The notes beneath the pieces were generated by a model. The model ran no database searches. It was not told the origin of the DNA and saw only the letters and a program-made list of their open reading frames with translations. From Hericium rajendrae (taxonomy: Eukaryota; Basidiomycota; Agaricomycetes; Russulales; Hericiaceae): DNA of 64,000 nucleotides. Both the position numbers and the translations under genes were made by a program. Location of the stretch: NCBI GenBank assembly GCA_033439255.1, contig CM065885.1, positions 1,488,001 through 1,552,000 on the forward strand. The letters run 5' to 3'. This document shows positions 11,319 to 23,170 of the stretch, in pieces; within the stretch, counting starts at the first letter, position 1, and each line of letters begins with the position of its first letter.

Positions 11319-12367
11319 GTGAAGCGTTGGGAAGCCGAAGGAGTTTGGTTTCGATTGAGGTCGTGGAAACCACGTGCAGGTGCTATCTCCATTGCCTTAT
11401 ACGTTCGAATTCGAGTTTCCTTTGACGTCGACTTGCAAGAATTCACGTTCGGTGCCTCGGACATCGCTTACCACTGTCGCCAACCCAACCGAGGATCCCC
11501 TGCAAGTATCCTACCATCGACCTCGTTCCCCTTTTGCACACTAGGTCTCTTCACCCCCGAACCCTCGCCTGAGCCTGTGTGGGCCAGAGAACGCCTCGGC
11601 CACCGATTCCTCAGAACCCCGTACTCGGACCCCCTGTACCCTCGTGCTCTTGGTCGTCGCCCAGTCGCGGCTGACTTCCTCTAGACCTCACCATTGATCC
11701 CACCGACCCCCGTTTCCAGACCACAGAACCATACCCACTTGGCGTCTTCGCCTCGCTCGACGAATACTTCATCTACACCCTTTCTGGCATCGTTCGAATA
11801 GACTTCGTCACTCCGGACGAGGACGACGACGGTCCCGCACAGTGGTACTTCGCCGATCGTGACGACCAGGCAGACCTCGAGCTTAACGACTTCGACGTCG
11901 CAGCTACAGAACACCATCGCCAACACCCCGCTACCCCGCCGCTTCCCACCGTCGCCCTTCCTAGTGCAGATTCTCCCCCTGCTCGCACCACCCCACTTGT
12001 TGTTCCCCCAGGTATTACCTTCAACCCGGTAACCAACAACTACTACGCATACCGCTCCGACACCAATCGGCTTGTAGTCAGTTGGAGACCCAGCCTCGTA
12101 GAAGAAAGTGACCTGTGGTTTTGGCAGGCCAGTACCCTCTTCTTAACCACTGCAGAACTCGCACTCTCTCAAGCAGTTATAGAGAATCTCGCTCAGCAAC
12201 AAGCTACCCGCCTCGATACCCTTCGGGCACCACCACCACCTGTTTCGACGCCTACCCCAGTACCAGTCCCCTCACCTGCTCCACCCGTTGCCGCTGTTGC
12301 ATCGACATCCACCGTCAACGTCAAACCAATCATTACCACAGCCCCCCCTGTTCAGCCATCCATCGAC
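11319..12367 (+). other. leader region of element 2 before gag, unrecognised coding character
   Basis: About 1 kb between LTR and gag, GC-rich in the third position and with long open stretches (for example 11319-11684). It ends in a Pro/Thr/Ala-rich segment just before the gag start. No known domain. A comparable unrecognised leader lies before the pol of element 1, so it may be a regular part of the lineage, such as an N-terminal Gag extension. Confidence 0.4.
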
Positions 12368-13360
12368 ATGTCCAACCCTGAGATCGGCGTCAAACCTGCT
12401 CCCTTTGAGGGAGATCGTTCCAAGTCCAAGGAATTCCAGCTGCGTATTCGCTTATTCCTTCGCGCCAACTCTACCCGGTATAAAGATGATACCGCCCAGA
12501 TCTCCCTCTTCCTCGACCTCTGCCAGGGCCCTATCGCCGGCCAGTGGGCCACCCAGCGCGTCGAGGAGATCCTTGAGGATGACGATCTCGTGGCTGCAAA
12601 CACGTCTCCAGCTCATGTTCCCCGTTACGCCAACCTCACCACCCTTCAAACTCGCTTCAACTTGGACTTCTCTCCCCTTGATGACTCCAAGGATGCCTCC
12701 CATGCTATCCAGACCCTCCAGATGGGTACGCGCCCGGTAGTCGACTACATCACCGAGTTTGAGTCCTTCGCCCCTCGCACCGGCTACAATGACGTGGCCC
12801 TGATCGACTGGTTCCTGCATGGCCTCAACAGCACCCTGTGCGATGATTGCCAGCGCAGCTACCCCACGCCCACCACCCTGGCTGAGTGGAAGGCGAGGGC
12901 CCGTGACAGGAATGCTGCCTACCTCATGCGCACCCGGTTCCAGAGTCCCCGCCCTACAACTGGGCGCACCCCGGTGAGCACTCGCTCCCCTCAGTCCACA
13001 TCTACTGGCCGATCCCGCACAGTCGCTGCTACAGGTGCCCCACTGCCCAAACTCTCGGAGCCTGACCGTGAGCGCCTCAGGCGTGAGGGCGGTTGCTTCC
13101 GCCGCTGCCGCCAGAAGGGCCATGGCTTCCGCGACTGCCCCCTCAATGCCGACTCCAACCCCCGTGCCCCAACCCCTCGTGTCCGAGCGCTAGAAACCGG
13201 CTCTGCCCCGGGAGTAGCTCCAGAAGATGCAGCCGCCGCCCTCGCTGTCCCCGCCATCAACAGGTCCATCGCCGACTTATTGTCGCAGTTGAAGGACTTG
13301 AGCGAGGAAGAAAGGGAAGAGGCAAAGGCTGCATTAAAGGATATGGTTGAGGGTTTTTAA
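12368..13360 (+). CDS. gag of LTR element 2 (capsid and zinc knuckle)
   Basis: About 330 codons. A capsid-like helical region (roughly residues 5-175) includes KEFQLRIRLFLRAN, a block reading QTRFNLDFSPLDDSKDA and a WFLHGL motif, as in retrotransposon Gag (UBN2/RVT-Gag type). A basic Ser/Pro-rich linker follows, then a CCHC-type knuckle near residues 238-255. A short acidic helical tail (SEEEREEAKAALKDMV) closes it. It packages the RNA in virus-like particles in this family. The start was chosen at the ATG that opens MSNPEIGVKPAPF. Confidence 0.85.
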   Translation: MSNPEIGVKPAPFEGDRSKSKEFQLRIRLFLRANSTRYKDDTAQISLFLDLCQGPIAGQWATQRVEEILEDDDLVAANTSPAHVPRYANLTTLQTRFNLDFSPLDDSKDASHAIQTLQMGTRPVVDYITEFESFAPRTGYNDVALIDWFLHGLNSTLCDDCQRSYPTPTTLAEWKARARDRNAAYLMRTRFQSPRPTTGRTPVSTRSPQSTSTGRSRTVAATGAPLPKLSEPDRERLRREGGCFRRCRQKGHGFRDCPLNADSNPRAPTPRVRALETGSAPGVAPEDAAAALAVPAINRSIADLLSQLKDLSEEEREEAKAALKDMVEGF

Positions 13361-13383
13361 AGCGCCCCCCGGTCACGTCGTCC

Positions 13384-16300
13384 GTGGGTGGCAAGAAACA
13401 TTTCTTTGATCCGTCGAATCGCTTCTCTGTACTATCCGACCCCTGTGAGCAATTGTATCCATCGTCTTTGCGCATGTCCGCTATCACACCCAACCGTCAG
13501 ACACCGTCCATTACGCTCCAGGCCAAGATTATCACTGCCCCGATCAAGAAACAAATCGACGCTGAGGCACTTCTCAATAGTGGTGCAGAAGGCATCATTA
13601 TGCACCCCGAGTTTGCCAAGAAACACCAGTTCCCCCTCAAGAAACTCCCTAAACCCTTTCCCGTTCGCAACGTGGACAACTCCGAAAACATCATGGGCTG
13701 GGTCCGCTATTCAGTCAACCAGAACATCCACATTTACGCCAAGGACTCGACGTCCTTCCATGAGGAGACAGCTGAGTTCTATCTCGTTGATATTGGCGAC
13801 TATGACATTATCCTTGGGACCGATTGGTTACAGGAACACAACCCTGAAATTGATTGGGTCTCTCGTTGTGTTGACATGACTCGCTGCCCTCCCTCTTGCA
13901 CCCTGAATAAACCCCCGGTCAAAAACCTGTCCACTCGCTCAGAACGCCGCCAATCAGCCCCTCGTCCACCAGTCCTCAGTACCGCTGCTGTACTGCTCCC
14001 CCCACCTTGCCCCCCTCCATTGCTCCCACTGCCCCCGCCATTTGTTCCTGCCCCACTTCCCAAATACATGATCCCTGCTCGCCAAGTCCAAGGTGTCCGT
14101 CTTCGCCGCATCCACCTGTCCAAAGTCCCTGCACGTCTGTTTACCGAGGATGATGACCCACGACCTAACGTCGATGATGACTGGGTTGAAGAGGGTCTTC
14201 GCCTAGCTGGTGTTCTCCCTGACTGGAACACACCACCCCCTCCAGATGACGACCCAGACTACCAACATACCATCCGTATCCGTCGCTCTTTCACCAATGC
14301 TCAGAAACTGGCTGAGCGTGTGGCCGCCCATGTCGCGGAGAAGTCCTTTGCTGAGATGGTTCCCCCTCAGTACCAGGATTTCCAACCCGTCTTCGATGAG
14401 GAATCCTCCCATCGCCTTCCTGAACGTCGCCCTTGGGATCACGCCATCGACCTGAAAGATGGTTTTGAACCCCGTTCATGCAAGGTCTATCCCATGGCTC
14501 CCACTGAGCAGGAGGACCTCAATTCGTTCCTTGATGACCAGGTCAAAAAAGGCTACATCTGTCCTTCCAAATCCCCTATGGCGAGTCCCTTCTTCTTTAT
14601 CAAGAAAAAAGATGGAAAACTACGCCCCGTCCAGGACTATCGCACCTTCAACAAGGGCACCATCAAGAATGAATATCCCCTGCCCCTCATCTCTGAACTC
14701 GTTGACAAGCTCAAGGGTGCCAAGGTCTTCTCCAAGATGGACGTTCGTTGGGGTTACAACAACGTTCGCATCAAGGAGGGTGACGAATGGAAAGCCGCCT
14801 TCAAAACCAACCGTGGTCTCTTTGAACCCCTGGTGATGTTTTTTGGTCTTACAAACTCCCCTGCCACGTTCCAAGGAATGATGAATGAACTTTTCAAGGA
14901 TCTCATCGACATGGGCAAAGTCGTCATCTACATGGACGATATCCTCATTTTCACCGAAACCCTCGAAGAACATCGCGACCTTGTGCGCAAGGTCCTCCAA
15001 CGCCTCCAGGACAATGACCTCTTCCTCAAGCCAGAGAAGTGCTCTTTCGAGCAGCCCTCCGTTGAGTTCCTCGGTCTCATCGTCTCCCATAACACGCTTG
15101 CCATGGACCCCGTCAAGGTTGCAGGCATCGCTGAATGGCCTGCCCCCCGTAACGTCAAGGACGTCCAGTCCTTTGTTGGCTTTGGCAACTTCTATCGACG
15201 CTTCATCCAGGACTTCTCCAAAGTCGCCCGTCCCATGTTTGACCTTACCAAGAAAGACCATCCTTGGGCCTGGTCTGCTGAATGTCAACATGCCTTTGAG
15301 GCTCTTAAAGCTGCGTTCACCTCGTCCCCAGTCCTTATCATGCCTGACCCGTCCAAACCCTACTTGGTTGAGGTCGATGCCTCAGACTATGCCACAGGAG
15401 GTATCCTATCCCAGCGCGGGGAGGACGAGCAATGGCACCCTGTTGCTTACATCTCCAAGGCCTTCACTGCCCCTGAACGCAACTACGACATTTATGACAA
15501 GGAACTCCTGGCTATCATCCGTGCCCTCGAAGCCTGGCGCCACTACCTGGAAGGCTCTCCCCATACTGTGGAGATCTGGACCGACCATAAGAACCTGGAA
15601 TACTTCAAGTCTGCCCAAAAGCTGAGTCGTCGTCAGGCTCGCTGGGCTCTCTTTCTCACTCATTTCGACTTCACCTTGATCCACAAACCCGGTATTCATC
15701 ACCGGCCAGATGCCATGTCGAGACGACCTGACCATAGAGAGGGGGTGGACGACGACAACTCAGATCGTGTCCTCCTCGACCCCAAGTACTTCCAGATTCG
15801 TGCTACACGTCCAGCTGCTGTCAAGTCCATTGGCAATGCTGATCTTCGCCAACGCATTTGCAATGCCAAGACCAAGGATATTGAGGTCGTTCAAGCCCTT
15901 GACGTGATCCTGAACAACGGTCCTCGCTCTCTCGTCAAGAACCTCCAAGAATGGAACTACGAGGATGGCCTCATCCTCTTTCGTGGCAAAGTCTACATCC
16001 CTGCTGACAAGGACCTTCGGTGAGATATCGTCAAGCTGCATCATGACACTCCCATGGCTGGTCACCCTGGACGCTACAAGACCTATGAGCTCCTCAGTCG
16101 CAACTACTGGTGGCCCGGTATGTCTGTCTTCGTTCGTGATTATGTCGATGGCTGTGCTACCTGCCAGGCCACCAAGGTTCAAAATCACCGCCCCCATGTT
16201 GAAACAATCCCCAATGCCATCCCTACCCGTCCCTTCCAAGACATTACCTCGGATTTCATCGTCAAACTCCCCGAATGCCAAGGCTATGACTCCATCAATG

Positions 16301-17490
16301 TGGTCGTCGACCGTTTTACAAAGCACGTCTCCTTCACTCCTTGTAATGAGACCATTACCAGTGATGGCACAGTCGACATCCTTTTTGACAGGATTTATCG
16401 GAACTACGGCCTCTGGGAGCGCCTCATCTCTGATCGTGGCCCACAGTACGCAGGCAAAGTCATGTGTGGCATCTTTGACAAACTTGGTATCAAGTCCTCC
16501 CTCAGCACCGCCTATCATCCACAGACCGATGGCGAGTCAGAACGCGTCAATCAAGAACTCGAGCAGTTCCTTCGTACCTTCTGCAACTACCGTCAGGATG
16601 ATTGGGTCCAATGGCTCCCTTACGCTGAGTTCTCACACAACCACCGTATCCACAGCGCCACTAACCGAGCTCCATTTGAAATGCTCCTCGGCTATATTCC
16701 CACTGCCATCCCCACTGTCAACCCCACATCGTCTACACCCGCCATCGAGGATCGTTTCCGTCACCTCGAACAACTTCGCACTGAGGTCCAGGCCAGCCTT
16801 CAAACAGCTGCTGATCTCATGAAGCGCAACAACCAGGACCATATGCACGACACCATCCACTTCCAGGTTGGCGACAAGGTCTGGCTCGATGGCAAGAACA
16901 TCAAGACCACACGACCCAAAGCTAAGCTTGCTGATCGACGCCTGGGACCTTTCGAAATCACTGACGTCCTGGGCCCAGTCTCTTATCGACTGAAGCTACC
17001 ACCCACCTGGCGTATCCACCCGGTGTTCCACACGTCCCTGTTGTCCCCTTACAAGGAAACCGATGCTCATGGTCCCAACTTCCCTGCACCACCACCTGAC
17101 CTTGTGGAGGGCGAGGAAGAGTACGAAGTTGAGTCTGTCCTCGATGCTCGTCTCACTCGGAACAAATGCGGCATTGAATATCTCGTCAAATGGGCAGGCT
17201 ACCCGGATTCAGAAAATCAGTGGCTTTCACGTACTTCCCTTTCCAATGCCCATGGTGCAATCACCGACTTCTACACCCGCCATCCGCATGCACTCAAGGC
17301 TCCCAATCTTCGTGGACTCATCTACCTCGATCCCGTCCATGCTCATCACGCACTCCAGGCGAAAGTGCGTCTTAGAGAGGGGGTGATGTCACGGATCGCT
17401 CCATTTCTCTCCGCCTTCTTCTCTGCCATCAAGGCATCGCGTCGGTCATGTGCTCCAGCAGCCCCATCACATGTTCACTTCCTCACATGA
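13384..17490 (+). CDS. pol region of LTR element 2 (PR-RT-RNase H-IN-chromodomain)
   Basis: Domains in order: retropepsin-like protease about 13560-13860 (SGAEG then ILGTDWL); reverse transcriptase about 14460-15300 ([24 protein letters not shown]); RNase H about 15340-15720 ([25 protein letters not shown]); integrase about 16040-16900 (YWWPGM, CATCQATK, DFIVKLPE, SDRGPQY, YHPQTDGESERVNQE); integrase C-terminal module near 16860-17040; chromodomain about 17110-17260 (YLVKWAGYP, then W at the cage position). Looks nearly whole, with about one interruption. Confidence 0.93.
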
Positions 17491-17809
17491 CCTGGGGCTA
17501 TCCTTCACCCATGCCCTTGTTCCCCTTTGGGACATCCTATTGTTCTCCCTCCCATTGTTCTCCTTTTGGCCACCATTGTTCTCACTCTATTGTTCGACCC
17601 GTTATGGTGTCCATTGTTCTTTTCCCATTGTCGTCCCAGTACTTATAGGCTTCCTGTCGCTCGCCTATTTCCCTAGATTGTCCATTTCGTCTGTACCGTA
17701 CTGTACCTCCAATACAGGTCACTGCGCTGCTAGTCGCTCTCTGCTCTCTCGCTCCCATCATCGCTGGTGACTTGGGTGGTTCTCTGCTGTCTACGACCGA
17801 GTCTTGACA
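17387..17809 (+). repeat. 3' LTR of element 2
   Basis: Directly follows the purine tract at about 17374-17386. Ends TTGACA and is followed by CTACT, the same five bases that precede the 5' LTR. Confidence 0.97.
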
Positions 17810-18725
17810 CTACTGGTATATAAGGCTATGTAGGCTATATAGCTTTCCTAGGTCCATAGCTGTCCTCTTTTCTACATAGCATTCTCATAGCAGTCAAGTA
17901 ATTTATGCATAGCTATCATAGCTTGCTATAGCTACCATAGCATAGAGTATAAGGTATCATAGCTATCATAGCTACTATAGCATAAGGTATAAAGTATCAT
18001 AGCTGTCATAGCTATCATAGTATAAAATAGCTATACAAGCTATACCAACTATATACTATATCACTACTATCATATTATATCTAGCTAATAAGATTTGTAT
18101 CTCCTTTATATCACTTATATGAAATATGTAGTTCTAGTATATTTTAAAAAGTATTAGCTCAACAATCCTATACATCTTAATCATAAACATTAAAAGCTTC
18201 AAATCATTATATTTTCAAATAATTTTATTATAGAACATTACTAAAACTACACAGGTCACTACATAACTACAAAAGATAACAAACATACAACATCTATCAA
18301 AAGCGAAAATATAAACAAGACAAAACATTAGTATTAGAAAATAATAAAGATAATATAGAAGCTTACCAAATTAACCAAAACAAAAAAAGTAAAAAAAGCG
18401 AAAACTTACAAAAGTGTTAAGACATGACACTGCTTACCTAGTAAGCATACAACTGTATAACAAGTACGAAGGCATTAGTATCAGGGATGAGAGACTAAGA
18501 ATAAAAACTTACCTTAACAGAGAGAACAACAATAAGAAAGAGGAACAATAACAACGAGGAATAAAGACCGACGATGACAAGAGAGGTAGCGACAACGACA
18601 AAAGAGGTAGCGACGACGATGAAAGAGATAGCAACAATGACAAGGGAAGAAGCGACGACGTCGAGGATGACGTGGCAAGAGGAATAGTGGGGGTTTAGAA
18701 ACAAGAGGCAATGCGCGTCGCGCAA

Positions 18726-18736
18726 GCCTTATATAC
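18726..18736 (+). promoter_or_regulatory. LU-B conserved promoter TATA box
   Basis: GCCTTATATAC preceded by GCGCGTCGCGCAA, the least decayed form of the motif. The imperfect dyad TCCCGGGCGAAGCCGGGA lies just downstream. Confidence 0.75.
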
Positions 18737-19153
18737 GAATCCCGGGCGAAGCCGGGAATCGTGGCTGCCGAGTGCTGCCGAGCGACACGTCAGGGACTGG
18801 GCCCGCAGAGTTGACTAAGTTGATTTTGTTACCCAGACATATACAGTATAGTAGATGCATAATGTCCTCATATATTTCGATACACTGTAGTAATTGTACT
18901 TGTAGTTGTTTTTTCGGAATTTATGCGATTTTAAACGATTCGTTGGAGGTCGAACAACGTAGCTTCGCTCGTTCGGTGGCTTCAGCACCGAACGCGCGTC
19001 GAGACTTCTCACTTGCTCAGTACTCTGTACTCTTCACCTCCTCCCTCACTCTATCTGTCCCTCTCCGGCTCCCCTCATTCCCCTCGCTCCAATCCTCCTT
19101 TTATCGACAGTCAAGATGGATCGGGCTGGGATTTAGTAAGCTGGGGGACTGAG

Positions 19154-19223
19154 GTAAGTAAAAAGTGATTCTTTCGTGTTCACTCGTACTAACGCAGAGT
19201 GTCGCTCGTCTTCGAGCGACACT
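19154..19223 (+). other. LU-B leader intron plus HP1 stem-loop
   Basis: Donor GAG then GTAAGT at 19154, canonical branch TACTAAC at 19187-19193, acceptor GCAG ending 19197 (44 nt). HP1 follows at once: AGTGTCGCTCG, loop TCTT, CGAGCGACACT, all 11 pairs intact. Compared with LU-F, one A-T pair is replaced by G-C on both arms. Confidence 0.72.
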
Positions 19224-19229
19224 CGTTCT

Positions 19230-20290
19230 TTCGACACCCCCATGCCTCCCATCTCGTGTCCTGCATCCCCATCGCCCCTTCGCCTTCAACTGCCCCCCTC
19301 CGTGCTCCCAATGATGCCAATGCCGCCCTCTGCTGCCCGCACGCGCAACCTCAACACCCCGCACCCAAACCACCATGTCACCCGCACCCCGATCCTCCAT
19401 TTTACGTGCACGACCACGGACGACGCACACACGACCACAGATGACGTGCGGACGTCGTTCCGCACCGTCTGTGTGCTGTCAACGACGTGCGCGCACTGCC
19501 ACGTCACCGCCCACTGCGCGCCGTAGAGTCTTGTTGCCGCGGCAATGGGACTCGGGCATCCTCCCTTCGGTCTCGCCACGCCTCAAGCCATGCCTCAACA
19601 CCCCCGATGTGTCACCAGCAGGCGGGCTCTGCACCTCGCACCCCCGCATCTCTCCCGCGTGCGGCCACTGCGCCTCGTGCGCAGGCTTGCCACATCGTGC
19701 ACGGGCCCGCGGCAGCGCAACGACACTCCTCGCGTGCCTTGTGCCTTCGGTGCGCAAGCCTGCTGCGTCGCGCGCGGGTCTGCCGTATCGTGCACGTCTG
19801 GGCCTCCTATGCCTCGCGCGCGCATGCCCCTCAACGTGTCGTGCACGGATCCGTTGCCCAGCGCTGCCTACTGCATGCCACCTGCGCCTCAAGCATATCT
19901 GCTGCGCCCCACACACGCCCCCCGTGCTCCTCGCGCCCGTCCCTCGTGCCTCACGCATGGGCCCGCCGCCCACCACCTCTTTGCGCACACCCTTCGCGCC
20001 TCGCGCACGGTCCCCCCCAGCGCGACATCCCTCCGCATGCCGCGACATGTGTTGCATCCAGCCGCCGCCTCGTGCACCTTGTGCATCTCCCTCGCCCTTC
20101 GCGCACGGGCCCGTTGCGGTCTAGTGCCCTATGCATGGGCCCGCTGCAGCCCGGCGACTTGCGCACAGGCCCCTCATCCCCGCGTCTTCCGCGCGCAGGT
20201 ACGCCACGTCACGTAGGCGCGCCGCGTCTCGTGCGCGCATGTTTTTCGTGCCCCACCAGGGGCACATGGCCCTGCCTGCCGACTGCATGT
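19230..20290 (+). other. LU-B hypervariable C-rich body
   Basis: CpG-rich, C-rich on the plus strand, low complexity, with long open frames in several phases on both strands. These frames have no matching product in other LUs, so I do not call a gene. Bounded on the right by the AT block GTAGTATATTTAATTG at 20322. Confidence 0.6.
19528..19551 (+). other. LU-B HP2 stem-loop
   Basis: GTCTTGTTGCC and GGCAATGGGAC around a CG centre. Closed by Watson-Crick and G-U pairs. Same place, within the first 350 nt of the body, as HP2 of LU-E, LU-G and LU-H. Confidence 0.55.
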
Positions 20291-20755
20291 AACTAGGTAC
20301 CTCCATTACAAGCACTTGTAGTATATTTAATTGTAGTAGTAATCTCATCGAATATGATTAATTTTGACCTAAAATTTTTCGTACCTAGTTGACTTGACAT
20401 AGTACTAGTAGTGCTTATAGTAGTTATAGCTCACCTTATAAATATGATAGTGTATGATAGTGCTATATATTTCAAACTGCTAGCTATGGAAACTATGATA
20501 ACACTATATGACTGAGACTACTAGCTATGGAAGCTATGAAAGCTCTTATAGCTCTACATAGCTGGATAGGCAAGCTACATAGCCTTTATAGCTCAATGAT
20601 AGCACTTATAATATAACCTGCAGCTATATAAAATTCAGTTTTCTCAGATGAAAATGCAGCTGCCGTGACTTGGCCCGGATGCTGCCAGGTGCTGTGTCAG
20701 AGACTAAGGCAACAGATTTCACTAAGTTCGTGTTGCTGTCCAGTAGCTTATAGTA

Positions 20756-21336
20756 CATCAGGAAGGTTGACAACTTTCTGATTGACCTGACAATTTCTAA
20801 CCCTACTGACAGCTTCTGATTGACCTGATCCACCTGAAAGCAATCTTGAGAAGCAAATATCTGATCAGACTTTTACATTCAAGAAAAGACATTTATTGTC
20901 AGATATATAAGTTTTTAATCTCTAACTAATAGATATATCAAAATCTTTGATATCTGAAATTTTTGAAAATCTGAGAGTGTCTGATTTCAAATCTGGAGGT
21001 CAAATATCAGTCAGATGGATCAGACAGTGCCAGACACCATCAGATGCTCTCAGACAGTTGCAGATAATTTTCAGATATTTGACCTCCAGATTTGAAAAAA
21101 TTCTCAGATCAGACACTCTCAGATTTAGAAAATTTTAGATATCAGAGATTTTGTTATATCTATTAGTTAGAGATTACAAACTTATATATCTGACAATAAA
21201 TGTCTTTACTTAAATGTAAAAGTTTGATCAGATATTTGCCTGTTAAGATTGCTTTCAAATGGATCAGGTCAATCAGGAGCTGTCAGTAGGGTTAGAAATT
21301 GTCAGGTCAATCAGAAAGTTGTTAACCTTCCTGATG
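20756..21336. mobile_element. 581-bp foldback MITE, type beta, copy 1
   Basis: Ends CATCAGGAAGGTTGACAACT and its complement, TA on both sides. The two halves form an almost continuous inverted repeat built of TCTGA words, with the axis near 21045. Inserted in the LU-A2 leader. Confidence 0.9.
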
Positions 21337-21622
21337 TACAGTAGCTATATAGTTCTGTGATTCAAATAAATTAAATCAATGAAATATAGCTACTGGTGTT
21401 TTTTCAGATTTATCCTGATTTTATTTGATTTACTACATTAGAAACATTCCAACTTGCACATGTTTGGTGGTGAATGACTTGACGCACATCAAAGTTCATC
21501 AATAACATTCATCTTGCAGCTGCTACCCTCAACTCCCCTCCTTCTCTCCTCTCCTCCTCCCTCCCCCTTTCATGTGGAATCAAACGCCGGCAGATGGTTA
21601 TAGCATGATGAGGACCCGGCAG

Positions 21623-21666
21623 GTGAGTGAAAAAAAATCTTTTCATTTATTCATGCTAACACTGAG
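21623..21666 (+). other. LU-A2 leader intron
   Basis: Donor CAG then GTGAGT at 21623, branch GCTAAC, acceptor GAG at 21664-21666. The following AGTATCGC is the left arm of HP1. The right arm has decayed in this copy. Confidence 0.55.
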
Positions 21667-22017
21667 AGTATCGCACATCCGCTGCACTATGCCATGCCTG
21701 CACACCTGTCCACTGCGCCACACCTCACCCATGCACACGTCACTGCATCATGCATGTGTGCACATCCACTGTGTGCACCACCTTGCACCCACTCCCGCAC
21801 CCGTACCCCATGCATCTGATGCATGCGTGCACCTGCCCGCTGTGCTGTGCCTCACCTGCATGCCTGTCCACCATGCTGTGCCTCACCTGCATGCCCATCT
21901 ACCGCGCCGTACCTGTAGCCACATCCACACCACACTGTGCCGCATGCCCCCCCTAGTGTGCCCCCTCCCCACCTGCACTGCACTGCACCTCACCCACACC
22001 GTGCCCTGCCACCCTGG

Positions 22018-23170
22018 GAGGACGAAGAATCATGCCCAAATTTGGGCATGATTCTTCGTCCTGCTCTGTGCCGCTCTGCCGAGGGCGTGGGAACGTCCCA
22101 GGTGACACCTAAGAAATCAGAGGTATCAATATTGCAGTACCACACGTCTAGTACTTACCTGATTAATATAATAAAATGAAAGCCCTGCATTGTGTGAGCA
22201 AAATAAGCCTAAGATCATAGAAAATGATGGAGATTTGAGAAAGTGAAAAAAACTCGCCTAGGAGGAGGGATGATAGGACAAGTTTGTCCCTTGCGCGATG
22301 AAATGTCCACCAATATGGACGCATGAGGGCTTGTTCGAAAGTTACGAATCAGAGCTTTCAGTCGAGCCTAAGAGAGCTGTGATACGTACAATATATCCCA
22401 AGATATGGCAAAAACAGGTTTTGCCACATCATCCAGGAGATCTTGCTATTTCGTGGCGCTACCTGGTCCTATCGATGTGTATGTAGGCTTATTGGAAAGG
22501 TATGGATTAGCCCTTTCCAAAACTGTTAAAACGTCGTCGATACGTACTGTATTGACCGAGATATGACAAATTCGCTAAAAGGCGAATTTTGCCTTACCAG
22601 GAGGAGAGAATGTCTTGCTGCGGAGCAACGGCTGGTTGGATCGACTCGTATGTAGGCTTGTTCGAAAGCTATGAATCATAGCGTTCGAACAAGCCTATAC
22701 ACGAGCCGATCCATGCTCTGCTCGTTGCGCTATGCCAAGATCCTGCTATCAGTAAGTACCTATCAGAATAAGGCAGGTAACTCACCTAATACTTATCCAA
22801 ACGCCTCGCATGTGGGCTCGTTCGAAAGCTACGATCAGCACGATTCGAACGACGCCAAGATCGTGCAAATCGACAAAGGTTTGAGGTCTGGAGAGACACA
22901 TTTGTGCTATGATTCAGAAGATTATTTGACGTACCTATTAGAACCTTTTTTTTGGAGCCAAGGCCCAGATATTCCATATGCATTAGTATCAATACACACT
23001 GTGAATATACCTTGAGACAGGACTTCAATGTTTCGACTTGTTGAGTCGCGGCGCTCCAGTACAGCCAGCTTAAGACGACAAATCATGCCTATATTTGGGC
23101 AACATTCTTCGTCCTGCTGCTCATACAATGCGGCAACACTCAACTCTATACAGTCTTAAGTAAACTTATA
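22018..23170. repeat. module with 42-bp palindrome and TTCGAAAGCT repeats
   Basis: A near-perfect palindrome (arms GGACGAAGAATCATGCCCAAA and complement, about 22021-22062) opens the module. Its right half recurs in decayed form at 23080-23118, in the same orientation. In between, the motif GTTCGAAAGCT or a close variant recurs at about 22333, 22660 and 22830, each near an 'aagatatggca'-type phrase, like a badly decayed tandem repeat. The same motif family appears at 38700-39340 in LU-I. No coding sequence seen. Confidence 0.5.

Larger units (their letters stand above)
10707..17809 (+). mobile_element. Ty3/Gypsy chromodomain LTR retrotransposon 2, young, near whole
   Basis: Two LTRs (10707-11131 and 17387-17809) flank gag, protease, RT, RNase H, integrase and chromodomain in Metaviridae order, with 5-bp target duplications CTACT. 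The LTRs are 425 and 423 bp and look almost identical, so insertion was recent. The coding part looks nearly whole, with about one interruption. A purine tract (AGAGAGGGGGTGA) abuts the 3' LTR. The first bases after the 5' LTR pair with a segment inside the LTR, suggesting Tf1-like self-priming. A minus-strand copy of the same family lies at 58448-62002. Confidence 0.97.
10687..20650 (+). mobile_element. LU-B, large TIR element holding LTR element 2
   Basis: Left TIR CATCTGAGAAAT at 10687, right TIR TTCTCAGATG ending 20650, flanked by AA on both sides. Removing the retrotransposon (10707-17809 plus one CTACT) restores a left end matching that of LU-G. Net length about 2.85 kb. Parts: GCTATCATAGC repeats 17820-18080, AT-rich half with minus-strand GTAAGT motifs, promoter 18726, hairpin around 18976-19000, intron 19154-19197, HP1 19198-19223, HP2 19528-19551, CpG-rich body 19230-20290, AT-rich right end. 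Confidence 0.92.

Noticed and set aside
14620-15291. Open frames antisense to reverse transcriptase (also 60966-61637 and 1957-2289)
   Set aside because: Mirror frames of the strongly biased pol coding sequence. They carry no domain and are present wherever pol is.
10707-17809. Direct assignment of LTR element 2 to the named Tricholoma element marY1
   Set aside because: LTR size and basidiomycete origin look compatible, but I cannot compare the sequences here.
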